Positions 52,694 through 63,093 of a stretch of DNA of 64,000 nucleotides are shown piece after piece. The notes below the pieces were generated by a model. That model searched no databases, was not told where the DNA came from, and was given only the letters and a program-made list of their open reading frames with translations. This DNA is from an uncultured Planococcus sp. (lineage in GTDB: Bacteria > Bacillota > Bacilli > Bacillales_A > Planococcaceae): the NCBI GenBank assembly GCA_947493585.1, contig CANLRI010000003.1, positions 186,001-250,000 of the forward strand, in the 5' to 3' direction. The translations under genes and the position numbers were made by a program. How positions within the stretch are numbered: the stretch's first letter is position 1; each line of letters opens with the position of its first letter.

Positions 52694-54015
52694 TCATCCA
52701 TGCGGAGTGACCGCTTGATTGGATTGTACCGCTTGTGCCTCGCGCTTTCGTTTACGGGACGGCAGCATATGAAAGACGATGTTCAAACCGATCGCCGTCA
52801 AGCTTCCGGCAACGATGCCGTTGCTCGTCAAGATTTGGACGCCCGACGGAAGCAGCGCGAACAATTCCGGAACGACCGTCACGCCGAGCCCGATGCCAAC
52901 AGAACATGCGACGATCATGGAGTTTTCCTGTGATTCCGAGATGACGCCGCTTAACATTTTAATGCCTTGTGCGATGACCATGCCGAACATCGCGATCATC
53001 GCTCCGCCAAGCACCGGCGTCGGGATGATCGTCGTCATGGCACCGATTTTCGGAACGAATCCGAGTACGATTAACATGATCGCCGCGATGAAGATGATCT
53101 TGCGCGACTTGACGCCGGACATTTGGATCAGCCCAACGTTTTGCGAGTAGGCCGTGTACGGGAAGGCATTGAAGATCCCGCCAAGAAAAATTGCCAAGCC
53201 TTCAGAACGGTAGCCTTTCGCCAAATCTTTTTCGTTGATTTCCTTTTTCGTGATATCGCTGAGCGCGAAATAAACCCCAGTCGATTCGACGAGCGACACA
53301 AGCGCCACCAAAATCATGGTGAGGATCGCGGACCATTCGAATGTCGGCATCCCGAAGTAAAAAGGCTGCACCATATGGAAATACGATGCTTCTGCGATTG
53401 GCGTGAAATCGACTTTGCCCATAAATCCGGCAACAACCGTTCCGGCAATCAAACCTAGAAGAATCGACACGGCACGCATAAATCCACGAGAGAATTTGTA
53501 AAGGAAAATGATAAAGCCCAGCGTCCCGAAAGCTAGGGCGATATTGGACAACGAACCGAAATCCGCAGCGCCTTGCCCGCCCCCCATATTATTAATGGCG
53601 ACCGGAATGAGCGTGATGCCGATGATGGTCACGACAGAGCCTGTGACGACCGGCGGGAAAAAGCGCACAAGGCTGCCAAAAAAGCCGGAAACGACAATGA
53701 CGAAGAGACCCGATACGAGAATCGATCCATAAATCGCGGAAATGCCATATTGGCCGCCGATAGCAATCATCGGACCGACCGCCGTAAAGGTACATCCTAA
53801 TACGACCGGCAAGCCGATGCCGAAATAGCGGGAATTGAATACTTGCAGCAATGTCGCAACACCGCACAATAAAATATCGATTGATACGAGATAGGTCAAT
53901 TGTTCAGACGTCAATCCAAGCGCTGCCCCGACGATCAAAGGAACGAGAATCGCCCCAGCATACATCGCCAAGACGTGTTGAAGTCCGAGTGCTGCTTCCC
54001 CGAAAGCTTTTTTCA

Positions 54016-54016
<1 letters not shown>
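52694..54016 (-). CDS. pbuX: Xanthine permease
   Basis: A 440-residue NCS2 purine permease. Signatures are HVLAMYAGAILVPLIVGAALGLT at the N-terminus, LLQVFNSRYFGIGLPVVLGCTFTAVGPMI near residue 57 and SVVTIIG with GIxLxPVA near 125, and NAFPYTAYSQNVGLIQMSGVKSR near 291 that forms the nucleobase site. Second gene of the xpt-pbuX operon, joined by a TGATG overlap. Controlled by the purine riboswitch. Confidence 0.95.
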
Positions 54017-54693
<677 letters not shown>

Positions 54694-54758
54694 CCCGAAA
54701 GGAAACGCAAAAGGAAGCCGCCTGTCGAAATAGGCGGTTTCTTTTCGTTCCATTGCTT

Positions 54759-54827
54759 CTCATAGTCAGTCCGTTTACGGCGGACCGGTAGAAACTTGCG
54801 GGCCATATTCCCGCTATTATATGAGTG
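54759..54827 (-). promoter_or_regulatory. Purine riboswitch aptamer (guanine class)
   Basis: Minus-strand sequence has P1 CACTCATA/TATGAG, J1/2 TATAAT, P2 with AATATGG-CCCGC, the TTTCTACC loop-side element and P3 with CCGTAAACGG. The specificity base preceding TATGAG is C (GACTATGAG), predicting guanine/hypoxanthine recognition rather than adenine. It lies upstream of xpt-pbuX with a terminator between. Confidence 0.93.
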
Positions 54828-54848
54828 AATATTCTTTTGAATGGACCT

Positions 54849-54876
54849 ATTATAGCATGTCCAAACGGCCTTTCAA
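54849..54876 (-). promoter_or_regulatory. xpt-pbuX promoter
   Basis: Minus-strand TTGAAA (54871-54876), 16-base spacer and TATAAT (54849-54854), just upstream of the riboswitch. Confidence 0.8.
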
Positions 54877-54900
54877 GAGTCGTTTTAATTAAAAAACTAT

Positions 54901-55317
54901 TCAGAATCCCTCGTTGCTTTCGTTCGCCTCACGCAGATGCTTGTTCAGTTCAGCGCGGATCCGGTCCGGAATTGGCTCACTGTGCTGCTGTGCCAAGTTG
55001 AAGTTTACGTAGACGGCCCGGTTTTTTGCGCATAGGCGCCCTTCCTGGTACAGCTCTTCGTACAATTCGAGGCTGCTGTTGCCGATGCGTTCGACCCAGG
55101 TATGGACTTCGGCGTCTTTTCCGAAATACACTTGCCCGGTGAATTCGAGTGTTGTTTTGACGATGACCATCTTCCAGTTGGCGAAATCGTGGTCTGGCGT
55201 GAACAATTCAAAGAGCGGGTTGCGGCCGGCTTCGAACCACACCGGCAAAGTTGTGTTATTGATATGCCCAACCGCATCCGTTTCGGATACGCGCGGCGTA
55301 ATCGTCGTTTTGTACAT
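54901..55317 (-). CDS. Acyl-CoA thioesterase, hotdog fold
   Basis: A 138-residue 4HBT-type thioesterase. SETDAVGHINNTTLPVWFE has the catalytic Asp and the conserved GHxNN, and the central helix follows. Substrate unknown. ATG 55317 after AAGGAGTGG. A weak terminator is not obvious downstream. Confidence 0.9.
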   Translation of the reverse strand: MYKTTITPRVSETDAVGHINNTTLPVWFEAGRNPLFELFTPDHDFANWKMVIVKTTLEFTGQVYFGKDAEVHTWVERIGNSSLELYEELYQEGRLCAKNRAVYVNFNLAQQHSEPIPDRIRAELNKHLREANESNEGF

Positions 55318-55347
55318 GCTGCCACTCCTTAAGTTGTACGGAATTAG

Positions 55348-55379
55348 AAAAAGGCGCCTCCAGAAGAGACGCCTTTTAC
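55348..55379 (-). terminator. Terminator of proline dehydrogenase 2
   Basis: Minus-strand AAAAGGCG-CTC / GAG-CGCCTTTT stem followed by T residues. Confidence 0.78.
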
Positions 55380-56351
55380 TTACTTGCGTTTTTTGGTTGC
55401 GCGGCCGAGAACAAATGCTCCAGCTAACGCTCCGATGGCGATATTGTTCTTTTTCGTGAACACTTGTTTGAATACAAGGTTCAAGTTTTGCGGGCGCTCT
55501 GCTAGACGGCGCATGAAATACGCGTACCAGTCATCGCCGAATGGCACGTATGTGCAGAAATTATAGCCTTTATTCGCAAGCTCGCGCTGCAATTCTTTGC
55601 GGAATCCGTAAAGCATCTGGAATTCAAATTTATCGTATGAAATATCATGTTCCTTGATGAACGCTTCAACATGACTGATGATGTTATGGTCATGTGTCGC
55701 GATTGACGTGAATTTGCCATTCAGCAAATGGTACTCGATCAGCTTGATGAAGTTTTCATCGATTTCTTCGCGTGTTTGGTATGCGACGTCCGCCGGCTCT
55801 TTATAAGCGCCTTTGACGATGCGCAAACGCAAGTCTTTGTGTTCCTGCAAATCGTCCATGGCACGGAAGAAATACGCCTGGATAACCGTTCCGATATTAT
55901 CATAGTCTTTCGAAAGCGCATTCAAAAGATCGTATGAAGGTTGGACATGTCCGAAATCTTCCATGTCGATGTTGATGTGCATTTGATATTTATGGGCGAG
56001 TTCGACAATTTCTTTCAAGTTTTCCAGGCAAAAATCATAATCGATATCCAAGCCGAGCTGTGTCGGTTTCAAGGAAATATGGGCATCTACCTTATTCTTA
56101 TGGATCGCTTCGATCATATCCATGATGTTCTTTTTCGCTTCGAGTGCTGCTTCCTTTTCGAACACGAATTCACCCAGATTGTCGACCGTCGCGCTGATTC
56201 CCTGCGCATTCAAACTGCGGATACTTTTAATGGTCTCTTCGATATTGGTCCCTGCCACTACGGTTTGGGCTCCCAATTTCAAGCCGTACTTTTTGGCCGC
56301 AGCCGTAAGGAGACGGTTTTGAGACAAGCCGATAAACACATCTTTTAACAT
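55380..56351 (-). CDS. Proline dehydrogenase (paralogue 2)
   Basis: A 323-residue proline dehydrogenase very similar to the gene at 48754: VVAGTNIEET, SLKPTQLGLDIDYDF near residue 98, NIDMEDFGH near 127, VIQAYFFRAMDD, RIVKGAYKEPADVA, SIATHDHNII and YVPFGDDWYAYFMRRLAERPQN. It has an extra C-terminal tail of about 20 residues with a short hydrophobic stretch (IAIGALAGAFVLG) and a basic end. ATG 56351 has GGAGGG upstream. Confidence 0.94.
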   Translation of the reverse strand: MLKDVFIGLSQNRLLTAAAKKYGLKLGAQTVVAGTNIEETIKSIRSLNAQGISATVDNLGEFVFEKEAALEAKKNIMDMIEAIHKNKVDAHISLKPTQLGLDIDYDFCLENLKEIVELAHKYQMHINIDMEDFGHVQPSYDLLNALSKDYDNIGTVIQAYFFRAMDDLQEHKDLRLRIVKGAYKEPADVAYQTREEIDENFIKLIEYHLLNGKFTSIATHDHNIISHVEAFIKEHDISYDKFEFQMLYGFRKELQRELANKGYNFCTYVPFGDDWYAYFMRRLAERPQNLNLVFKQVFTKKNNIAIGALAGAFVLGRATKKRK

Positions 56352-56525
56352 TGATTTCCCTCCTGATACCATTTCAACTGCGTTGATTTCAACAGTCCCA
56401 AAAAGGCCATGCCTCGAACGTTGTCAACTTCCTTCATTGTAGTCGTTTTCTTGCCACTATGCATCATAATTTTTTAACAGTTTGCAGTGTTTGAAATACT
56501 TTTTTAAAACCAGGTCAAAAAATGG

Positions 56526-56565
56526 ACAAAAGTGCCGAAACCGCTGGGGATTCCGACACTTTGGG
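56526..56565 (-). terminator. Terminator of tspO-like gene
   Basis: Minus-strand AAAGTGTCGG / CCGGCACTTT-type stem, then TTTTG. Confidence 0.72.
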
Positions 56566-56568
56566 CGA

Positions 56569-57066
56569 TCATTTATTCAATTGCCAGAATGAATAATTCA
56601 ACCCAAGCGCAAACGTCACCCAGGCGATATAAGGTACCATCAAACCTCCGGCCAGCTGATCGACTTGATAGAATTCATACGCCGCCCAGATGATTGCACC
56701 GAGAAGCGCCGCCATTTCGACGAGCGCCGTCCCCCGCAACCCCCATTTAAAGAACAAAAACGACCACAGGAAATTCAAGCCGAGCTGAAGTTCATACGGG
56801 GCCAGTACCCGCCGCTCCCGCCCAAGCGGTTTGGCGGTTTCTTGCGCACGGTATTTGGCGACGCCCATCATTTTGTATAACGCTGTCCAGACGACCGGGA
56901 AAACCCAACCCGGCGGCGCAAACGAAGGATTTTCCAATCGCCTGTATTGCTCGCGGGTGCCCCTATTGGCAATCGCTCCGACAATCGACCCGCCGACGAC
57001 CGGAACGAGTATGCTTGTGGCCAAGTTCCTTACTTGTATGCGCCCATTGACTGATGCGACTTCCAT
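56569..57066 (-). CDS. TspO/MBR family membrane protein
   Basis: A 165-residue protein with five membrane helices. The TspO signature is present as NPSFAPPGWVFPVVWTALYKMMGVA near residue 46-70, LNFLWSFLFF near 97 and the last helix with YIAWVTFALGLNYSFWQLN. Family members bind tetrapyrroles such as protoporphyrin. ATG 57066 after GGAGGAGGAG. Confidence 0.92.
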   Translation of the reverse strand: MEVASVNGRIQVRNLATSILVPVVGGSIVGAIANRGTREQYRRLENPSFAPPGWVFPVVWTALYKMMGVAKYRAQETAKPLGRERRVLAPYELQLGLNFLWSFLFFKWGLRGTALVEMAALLGAIIWAAYEFYQVDQLAGGLMVPYIAWVTFALGLNYSFWQLNK

Positions 57067-57087
57067 GATATTCTCCTCCTCCTTCTT

Positions 57088-58380
57088 CTAATAGCCTCGC
57101 CCTTCTCGCCGTTTGTCGACTTTGTACGTGAACTCCAATTCAACCGTGGTCTCGGGCTGGATCCGGACGACAAATTCTACTTTCGAACTGCTTTTCCGTT
57201 CATAATCGTGGCTGGACGATTCCATTTCCCAGATGGGCTCAAAAATCACATGTTCGACCAGTAAACGGATGCTTTCCGTCTTTTCATTTTCAAGTTTGTA
57301 CACATAAGTGATGTATTCATGGACGCCATGCTTTTCACGCAATTTTTCATGGCTGTCGCTTGTGATGTCCATCGCTTTTCCGATATGGACGCGCAGGTTT
57401 TTCCCAGGCGCTGTGTGTTCGATTCGATCTTCGCCGGTGAAAAACACTTCACCTGAATCCCCGGATTCGTATACTTTCACTACACCTTCCGGCAGCGGCA
57501 TTCCGATCCCATTTTCGCTTGAGTTGGGAAATTCGAGTTGGATATCGGCATGTGTATCGCCTGACCTCACTTGATAAGCCCGTTTGAATTCCGAGCCGTG
57601 TGCCGAGAATAGCGATAATTGCTTGAGCTGTTCGTTCATGACGGTGACCGGCCGGTTGATCCGGTAGACAAGACGGTCCGGCAAAGCTTCCGCTGCAATC
57701 AAGGACTCTTGCATGCGCGAATACAAAATCGGCGAATCGCCATTATTCATTTCCTCTTCCCGTTGGACATCCCCCGCCACCAAAGCAAGCTCTGCCTTTT
57801 CGTAATGTGCGCCGTTATGATTCAGGATTTTCACCCAGCCGTCAAATTGAAACCCGTTGTCTTTGATTTCCAATGTGTAATGGGCATGCCATTCCAAGCT
57901 TTTCGTCAAATACGATACATTGATTTCCTGGTCCACCACAGCCGGCGCTATTTTCCAAACGAGCGCTGGCTTCAGCAATAAGCCCCCAGGCAATGCCGGA
58001 AGAATCAGTTCCCCGGTCGGATCGATGACGATTTCTTTCGTATCGGCACGTTCGCCGATGATGCACTCTGACACGCTAAGCAGGCGCATTTCCAGTTCTT
58101 CCCCGGTTTCGTTGTTGCGCACATGGACATGGCGATTGATGTAACGTTCCAATAACTTCCCTTTGCTGACCAAGTCATAATCATAATTTTGCTCCAGGAC
58201 GTCGAGCCCTTTTACAATGATTGAATCCGTCTCCACCCGTTCAGCAACGTCCAAAAATTGCACTTCTTCCACCGGTCCGTCCGATTTCAAATAACGTTTC
58301 TCCCGCACAAGTGCAAATCCCCCGTTATATGCTGCCACCGATAAATGTTTCTGCTGGCTTCGTGTAGACTGCAGTTTCAT
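57088..58380 (-). CDS. DUF4139 domain-containing protein
   Basis: A 430-residue protein without signal or membrane segment. It has an N-terminal strand-rich part ending before residue 150 and a DUF4139-like beta-rich half: SYLTKSLEWHAHYTLEI, FDGWVKILNHNGAHYEKAELALVAGDV, and a C-terminal strand repeat of LEFTYKVD. Function unknown. ATG 58380 has AAAGGAGCGG. Its stop is 21 bases before the tspO-like start, so they could form an operon. Confidence 0.86.
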   Translation of the reverse strand: MKLQSTRSQQKHLSVAAYNGGFALVREKRYLKSDGPVEEVQFLDVAERVETDSIIVKGLDVLEQNYDYDLVSKGKLLERYINRHVHVRNNETGEELEMRLLSVSECIIGERADTKEIVIDPTGELILPALPGGLLLKPALVWKIAPAVVDQEINVSYLTKSLEWHAHYTLEIKDNGFQFDGWVKILNHNGAHYEKAELALVAGDVQREEEMNNGDSPILYSRMQESLIAAEALPDRLVYRINRPVTVMNEQLKQLSLFSAHGSEFKRAYQVRSGDTHADIQLEFPNSSENGIGMPLPEGVVKVYESGDSGEVFFTGEDRIEHTAPGKNLRVHIGKAMDITSDSHEKLREKHGVHEYITYVYKLENEKTESIRLLVEHVIFEPIWEMESSSHDYERKSSSKVEFVVRIQPETTVELEFTYKVDKRREGRGY

Positions 58381-58496
58381 GGCAACCGCTCCTTTTTGAA
58401 TCGATTATTCATTCAGGCTATTCATTTCTTTCACCTTAGCACATCCGGCATGGAATCGACTATTAATAATTGAATATTCAGTCACAATAAATAAAG

Positions 58497-58535
58497 AAAA
58501 ACCCACTCCGGAAATCATCTTCCGAAGTGGGTTTT
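58497..58535 (-). terminator. Terminator overlapping the end of the 58515-58736 gene
   Basis: Minus-strand AAAACCCACTTCGGAA / TTCCGGAGTGGGTTTT stem. The last codons of the gene form one arm. Confidence 0.9.
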
Positions 58536-58736
58536 CAAATAAGCGATTGCTTCAATGCGCGCCTGATTCGTCAGCGGCGACTTGTTTTCATGGATCAATT
58601 CGCCGTAAAGCAATTCGCCCAGAAAACGGACCTCGCCTTCAACTGTCGTCCCAGCTTCTGCATCCACCACTTTCAATTGAATATACAGAGAGTGGCCTTG
58701 TTCGACATAATCCCTAATTTGGACGCTGACAGGCAT
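58515..58736 (-). CDS. Small hypothetical protein coupled to fhs
   Basis: A 73-residue soluble protein of beta-strand and helix pattern (VQIRDYVEQGHSLYIQLKVVD, FLGELLYGELIHENKS, IEAIAYLKTHFG). Not recognised. Its ATG overlaps the fhs stop by one base (TGATG), so it is translated with fhs. Confidence 0.78.
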   Translation of the reverse strand: MPVSVQIRDYVEQGHSLYIQLKVVDAEAGTTVEGEVRFLGELLYGELIHENKSPLTNQARIEAIAYLKTHFGR

Positions 58737-60400
58737 CAGAACAAACCGAGCGCTTGCCCGTCTTCCGCCACATCCATATTGAGCGCAGCAGGCGATTTTG
58801 GCAGGCCTGGCATGGTCATAATATCTCCTGTCAAACAGACGATGAAGCCTGCGCCGAGTTTCGGTATCAATTCGCGGATCGTCACGGTAAAGCCTTCCGG
58901 GCGCCCGAGTAGTTTCGGCTGGTCGGATAAGGAATACTGAGTCTTTGCCATACAGATCGGCAACGCGTCCCAGCCATATTTTTTCAGTTCAGCCAATTGC
59001 TTCTGCGCTTTATCCGTCAACTGGACATCCGCACCGCCGTAAACTTTCTGAACGATTGTCCGCAGCTTTTCTTCGACGGCATCTTCTTCTGCATACAAAT
59101 AGGTGAAATCAGCTCCGTTGTCGAGTTGGCGTTTGACGAGTTGTGCAAGCTCCATACCGCCGGCACCGCCGTTCGCCCATACTTCCGTCAGCGCAATCGC
59201 GACCGCTTCCGCTTGTGCCCAGTCCATCACTTCAGCAAGTTCCGCATCGCTATCGCCCGTGAAGCGATTGAGTGCAACGACCGGTTCAATGCCGAACTGA
59301 CGGATTGTCTCCACATGCTTTGCTAAATTGACGATGCCGCGCCGTACCGCATCCGCGTCTTCTGCACTGAGCTCTTTCTTATCGACACCTCCGTGCATTT
59401 TCAATGCGCGGACTGTGGCAACGATGACGACAGCATCCGGATGGAATCCGCCTTTGCGCGACTTGATGTGCATGAATTTCTCAGCGCCAAGGTCAGCACC
59501 GAATCCTGCTTCTGTGACCACGACATCCGCCAGGCTTCTTGCCGTATTCGTCGCCATCAAAGAGTTGCAGCCGTGGGCGATGTTCGCAAATGGGCCGCCG
59601 TGAATGATCGCCGGTGTGCCTTCGATCGTCTGCACCAAATTCGGCTTGAATGCTTCTTTCAATAGAAGCGCAAGCGCGCCTTGTGCTTCCAAATCACGGA
59701 CCGTTACCGGCTCGCGGTCATATGTATAACCGATGACCATGCGGGCCAAGCGTTCTTTCAAATCTTCGCGAGACGTGGCGAGGCACAGCACCGCCATAAT
59801 TTCAGATGCTACTGTGATATCGAAGCCATCTTCACGCGGTACGCCTTGCGCAGGACCTCCAAGGCCGATCATCACGTGGCGCAGCGCCCGGTCGTTCATA
59901 TCCAGCGCACGCTTCCATGTAATGCGGCGCGGATCAATGCGAAGTACATTTCCCTGGTGCAAATGGTTATCGATCAATGCAGCGAGCGCATTATTTGCCG
60001 AAGTGATGGCATGAATATCGCCCGTAAAATGAAGGTTGATGTCTTCCATCGGCAACACTTGCGCAAAGCCGCCGCCTGTCGCGCCGCCTTTCACGCCCAT
60101 GACCGGTCCGAGAGAAGGTTCTCGAAGCGCCACCATGACCGACTCGCCGCTTCTTTTCAAAGCATCCGCCAAGCCGACGGTCACCGTCGATTTGCCTTCG
60201 CCTGCCGGTGTCGGGCTGATCGCTGTTACAAGTACAACTTTCCCGTCAGCAGTTGTTTTCGGCAGTTTATCCACATCGATTTTCGCTTTATATTTCCCGT
60301 ATAATTCCAAAGCGTCTCCCGCAATCCCAGCTTGCTGTGCAATTTCCTGGATCGGCCGGATCGCCGCTTCTTTTGCAATCGTCAAATCGGTCATCGCCAT
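58736..60400 (-). CDS. fhs: Formate--tetrahydrofolate ligase
   Basis: A 554-residue enzyme making 10-formyl-THF from formate and ATP. The P-loop is [17 protein letters not shown] near residue 60; [28 protein letters not shown] near 104-130 and [24 protein letters not shown] near 287-310 are strongly conserved. Its one-carbon units feed purine and thymidylate synthesis. The ATG at 60400 is assumed; ATG 60394 is equally possible because the RBS (GTTGGGAC) is weak. Confidence 0.96.
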   Translation of the reverse strand: MAMTDLTIAKEAAIRPIQEIAQQAGIAGDALELYGKYKAKIDVDKLPKTTADGKVVLVTAISPTPAGEGKSTVTVGLADALKRSGESVMVALREPSLGPVMGVKGGATGGGFAQVLPMEDINLHFTGDIHAITSANNALAALIDNHLHQGNVLRIDPRRITWKRALDMNDRALRHVMIGLGGPAQGVPREDGFDITVASEIMAVLCLATSREDLKERLARMVIGYTYDREPVTVRDLEAQGALALLLKEAFKPNLVQTIEGTPAIIHGGPFANIAHGCNSLMATNTARSLADVVVTEAGFGADLGAEKFMHIKSRKGGFHPDAVVIVATVRALKMHGGVDKKELSAEDADAVRRGIVNLAKHVETIRQFGIEPVVALNRFTGDSDAELAEVMDWAQAEAVAIALTEVWANGGAGGMELAQLVKRQLDNGADFTYLYAEEDAVEEKLRTIVQKVYGGADVQLTDKAQKQLAELKKYGWDALPICMAKTQYSLSDQPKLLGRPEGFTVTIRELIPKLGAGFIVCLTGDIMTMPGLPKSPAALNMDVAEDGQALGLF

Positions 60401-60491
60401 GCATAGTCCCAACTTTCAATTTTTCTTCCCATTATAAACGGGATGCCGGAAAACACAAGCCTGCCAATATCCCGAAAAATCCTCAGTCATA

Positions 60492-60523
60492 TAAAAAAAC
60501 GCACCCGTATTTGGGTGCGTTTG
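60492..60523 (-). terminator. Terminator of the tandem-repeat gene
   Basis: Minus-strand AAACGCACCC/GGGTGCGTTT then TTTT. Confidence 0.9.
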
Positions 60524-60524
60524 G

Positions 60525-61466
60525 TCAGAAGCGCATTTCTTCAATGAACAAAAGTTCCGGGAAATCCGTTTCAATATGGTCTTGCAACTCATACTCTTCC
60601 AGCAAATCATAAAAGCCTTCATCGTCCAATTTCAGAAAACGCGGGGAATCCGGTTCGTCGTACTGATGGAACTCCACAATGTATTTTTTTCGGCTATTGC
60701 GGGCAATGCTATAAACTTTGAAGCTTTCATATTCTACTGCCTCACCAATTTCTTGGCACGCGAGAATCGTCTCTGGGTCCATCTTTTCGAGATGCATATA
60801 AAGAAATGCCTCTGTGCGCGGCTGTTCTGCAGAAATCGCGGCCATCTTATCACTATGCCGATTGATGAACCGCTCCGACAACGCCTGATGGAACGTTAAT
60901 GTTCCCCATTCCACTTGGCCTTTGTGCTTTTCGATAAATCGTTCCGTTAGCTTTTGCCCGCGCGTCACAGCGAGCCAGTCGACTTTATCGGCGTGGCGGC
61001 CAATCAAAGTCATCGGCAATTCCTGCTGGTTGCTAAGCGTCTGCCAATCGACGCGGTCCTGATGCTTTTCGATGAACATCGGTGACAAGCGCTTCGAGGA
61101 TACGATCTTCCAGTATTCTTGCTCGTCAAAAGGCTGGCCATGCGCTTGCAAAGTTTTCAACTGCTTTGGGGATAATTGTTCTTCTGCCGGCTGCCATTTT
61201 TCAGCGACTGAAAACTCCTCCAGAAAGCGCTCCGATACTTGCTGATGGCGGAGGATTTCATTCCAGTAAAGAAAGCCGCTGTATTCGCGGATAAACTCTT
61301 CTGACAGTGGCTGATGCTTGGAGACCAGCTGCCAATGAATATTGCGCGCATGATCAGCGATAAACTTTTCCGATAACCGCTCTTCTTCGCTGATTTTCTT
61401 CCATGCGATCGAACGCTTGCTGTTTATTCCTTTTTCTTCCATCAACTGTTCAAGGGTGTCAACCAT
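60525..61466 (-). CDS. Tandem 23-residue repeat protein, unknown
   Basis: A 313-residue soluble protein built mostly of degenerate 23-residue units of the form x-L-S-E-x-F-I-x-x-H-x-x-x-V-x-W-x-x-L-S-x-x-Q, at least seven between about residues 20 and 220 (RLSEKFIADH, PLSEEFIREY, QVSERFLEEF, RLSPMFIEKH, KLTERFIEKH, ALSERFINRH). A non-repeat C-terminal domain of about 90 residues (residues 225-313) ends DFPELLFIEEMRF. Such alpha-rich solenoids usually bind proteins or nucleic acid. Not recognised beyond that. ATG 61466 after AAAGAGTGG; own terminator. Confidence 0.8.
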   Translation of the reverse strand: MVDTLEQLMEEKGINSKRSIAWKKISEEERLSEKFIADHARNIHWQLVSKHQPLSEEFIREYSGFLYWNEILRHQQVSERFLEEFSVAEKWQPAEEQLSPKQLKTLQAHGQPFDEQEYWKIVSSKRLSPMFIEKHQDRVDWQTLSNQQELPMTLIGRHADKVDWLAVTRGQKLTERFIEKHKGQVEWGTLTFHQALSERFINRHSDKMAAISAEQPRTEAFLYMHLEKMDPETILACQEIGEAVEYESFKVYSIARNSRKKYIVEFHQYDEPDSPRFLKLDDEGFYDLLEEYELQDHIETDFPELLFIEEMRF

Positions 61467-61527
61467 GAAAACCACTCTTTCCTAAAAAAGTATTATGTAC
61501 CATACTACCACGCTTGCGCGCATAGTG

Positions 61528-61568
61528 AAAAAAGCCCGCCCACCGGATTTGACGGTGCGCGGGCTGTC
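61528..61568 (-). terminator. Terminator of the 61582-61725 gene
   Basis: Minus-strand AGCCCGC-CACCG / CGGTG-GCGGGCT stem, then TTTTTT. Confidence 0.87.
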
Positions 61569-61581
61569 TTTAGCATATGGC

Positions 61582-61725
61582 TTATTTTTGCTGGTTCTCT
61601 GTATCGTTCATCTGGTTCTGCTCGTCGAGGTTTCTGGCACTGTCTTTAAAAGCCTGTTGTTCTTCACGCAACTCTTGTTCGCGGCGCTCTTCTTCCAGTC
61701 TTTCTTTGTTCTTATCTCTTGCCAT
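61582..61725 (-). CDS. Small charged coiled-coil protein
   Basis: A 47-residue protein, almost entirely Glu/Arg/Gln/Lys/Asp (ARDKNKERLEEERREQELRE), predicted as one helix. Not recognised. The ATG at 61725 has AAGGAGGG six bases upstream and a terminator follows, which supports translation despite the size. Confidence 0.65.
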   Translation of the reverse strand: MARDKNKERLEEERREQELREEQQAFKDSARNLDEQNQMNDTENQQK

Positions 61726-61852
61726 GTAGAATCCCTCCTTATGTCTTATCCCTCGTATTCCCGTTCTCCATAAGCTCAAACAGAAAATCTGCTTGCTGAA
61801 AAATGGCCTGGCGGAGCGTATACTGAAACTAAAATACGGAAGGATGATCATT

Positions 61853-62356
61853 ATGGCACAGACCATTCGCTGGGCTTACGCCGAGCAATGTGGATTCCGC
61901 CTGGTCCTCGCTAAAAGCGACAAGGGCCTTTGCTATGTCGGTTCGCCGGGTGAAGGCGCTATTGAACTGCAGCAACATTGCGCCAAGCGATTTCCAAGCG
62001 CCGAGTTCGTCCAAGATCCGCAAGCGTTAACGGAATATCAATACGCAATCGAAGCTTGGCTCACAGGTTCTTCCGAATCATCTTCACTGCCTCTTGATGT
62101 CGCAGGCACTGAATTTCAACGTTCCATTTGGCAAGCCTTACAGGAAATTCCCCGCGGCCAAACTGTTTCTTATTCCGAGCTGGCTGAACGTATCGGCAAG
62201 CCGCAAGCCATTCGCGCAGCCGGTTCTGCAGTGGGTGCAAATCCTTTGCTCGTCTTCATCCCGTGCCACCGGGTGATTCGAAAAAACGGCGATGTATCAG
62301 GCTTTCGAGGCGGCATGGCACTCAAACATCATCTGTTGAAGACGGAACAAACTTAA
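61853..62356 (+). CDS. ogt: Methylated-DNA--protein-cysteine methyltransferase
   Basis: A 167-residue O6-alkylguanine DNA repair protein. The acceptor Cys is in the hallmark IPCHRVIRKNGDVSGFRGG near residue 135, preceded by GQTVSYSELAERIGKPQAIRAAGSAVGANP. ATG 61853 follows GGAAGG at nine bases; ATG 61844 is a less likely start. A short weak terminator follows. Confidence 0.94.
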   Translation: MAQTIRWAYAEQCGFRLVLAKSDKGLCYVGSPGEGAIELQQHCAKRFPSAEFVQDPQALTEYQYAIEAWLTGSSESSSLPLDVAGTEFQRSIWQALQEIPRGQTVSYSELAERIGKPQAIRAAGSAVGANPLLVFIPCHRVIRKNGDVSGFRGGMALKHHLLKTEQT

Positions 62357-62362
62357 TCGTTC

Positions 62363-62400
62363 AAAAGCCGCGATCCCAGTGAACGGGTCACGGCTTTTAG
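62363..62400 (+). terminator. Weak terminator after ogt
   Basis: AAAAGCCG pairs with CGGCTTTT around a long loop; also usable by the convergent TetR gene. Confidence 0.55.
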
Positions 62401-62969
62401 CTTTGTGTAGGCGTAATGCCATAGAGGATGAAATCGGTATAAAGTTCAGCCAGCTCTTCAGTGGCCAGCTCGCCGCCCGGCTGAAACCATTGATAACTCC
62501 AATTGGTCACGCCGAGCACGGCGAAAGCGATCATCTTCGGATTCAACTCTTTACGGAACTCTCCGCTTTCGATTCCTGAAAGCAGGACCGATTCGATCTG
62601 TTCGCGGAATTCCGCTCGTTTTGCACGAATGGTCCTGGCATTTTCTTCTTTTAAATGACGGAGTTCGCGGAAATAGACATTGGCAATGGGCCCTTGTTTT
62701 TCCATGTCGCCGATTAATAAGCGGACAATCGCTGCCAACTTGTCTTTCGCCGGCGCCGCTTCCTGCAGAATCGATCCTTGCCTCGCCAGCAATTCATCGA
62801 TGTATTGCTGGTGAATATCCATTAGCAATGCATCTTTGCTTTTGTAATGATAGTAGAAAGAGCCTTTTGTCACACCGAGCGCATCTACAATATCCTGTAT
62901 CGAAGTGGCGCTATAGCCTTTATCGACAAATAGCGCAATGCTCTGTTGCATAATTTCTCTTTTCAACAC
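62397..62969 (-). CDS. TetR-family transcriptional regulator
   Basis: A 190-residue TetR regulator. The N-terminal helix-turn-helix is QSIALFVDKGYSATSIQDIVDALGVTKGSFYYHYKSKDALL near residues 8-48; the C-terminal ligand domain is helical. The start is GTG 62969 (or TTG 62966). The neighbouring hotdog thioesterase and acyl-CoA synthetase suggest an acyl-CoA-responsive repressor. The palindrome at 14417-14434 is of a type such a protein could bind; no copy was seen next to this gene. Confidence 0.9.
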   Translation of the reverse strand: MLKREIMQQSIALFVDKGYSATSIQDIVDALGVTKGSFYYHYKSKDALLMDIHQQYIDELLARQGSILQEAAPAKDKLAAIVRLLIGDMEKQGPIANVYFRELRHLKEENARTIRAKRAEFREQIESVLLSGIESGEFRKELNPKMIAFAVLGVTNWSYQWFQPGGELATEELAELYTDFILYGITPTQS

Positions 62970-63049
62970 CTGTCACTGCCTTTCCAGATCCCGCATTTCT
63001 TATTTCTTCATTATATCACGGCCGCCCTATTGACTTAATGCCTGAAGCG

Positions 63050-63092
63050 GCTAAAAAGGCCGGATCCTCAGCGCGAGGTCCGGCCTTTTTCC
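63050..63092 (-). terminator. Terminator of the hotdog thioesterase gene
   Basis: AAAAAGGCCGGATCCTC/GAGGTCCGGCCTTTTT stem. Confidence 0.9.
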
Positions 63093-63093
63093 A

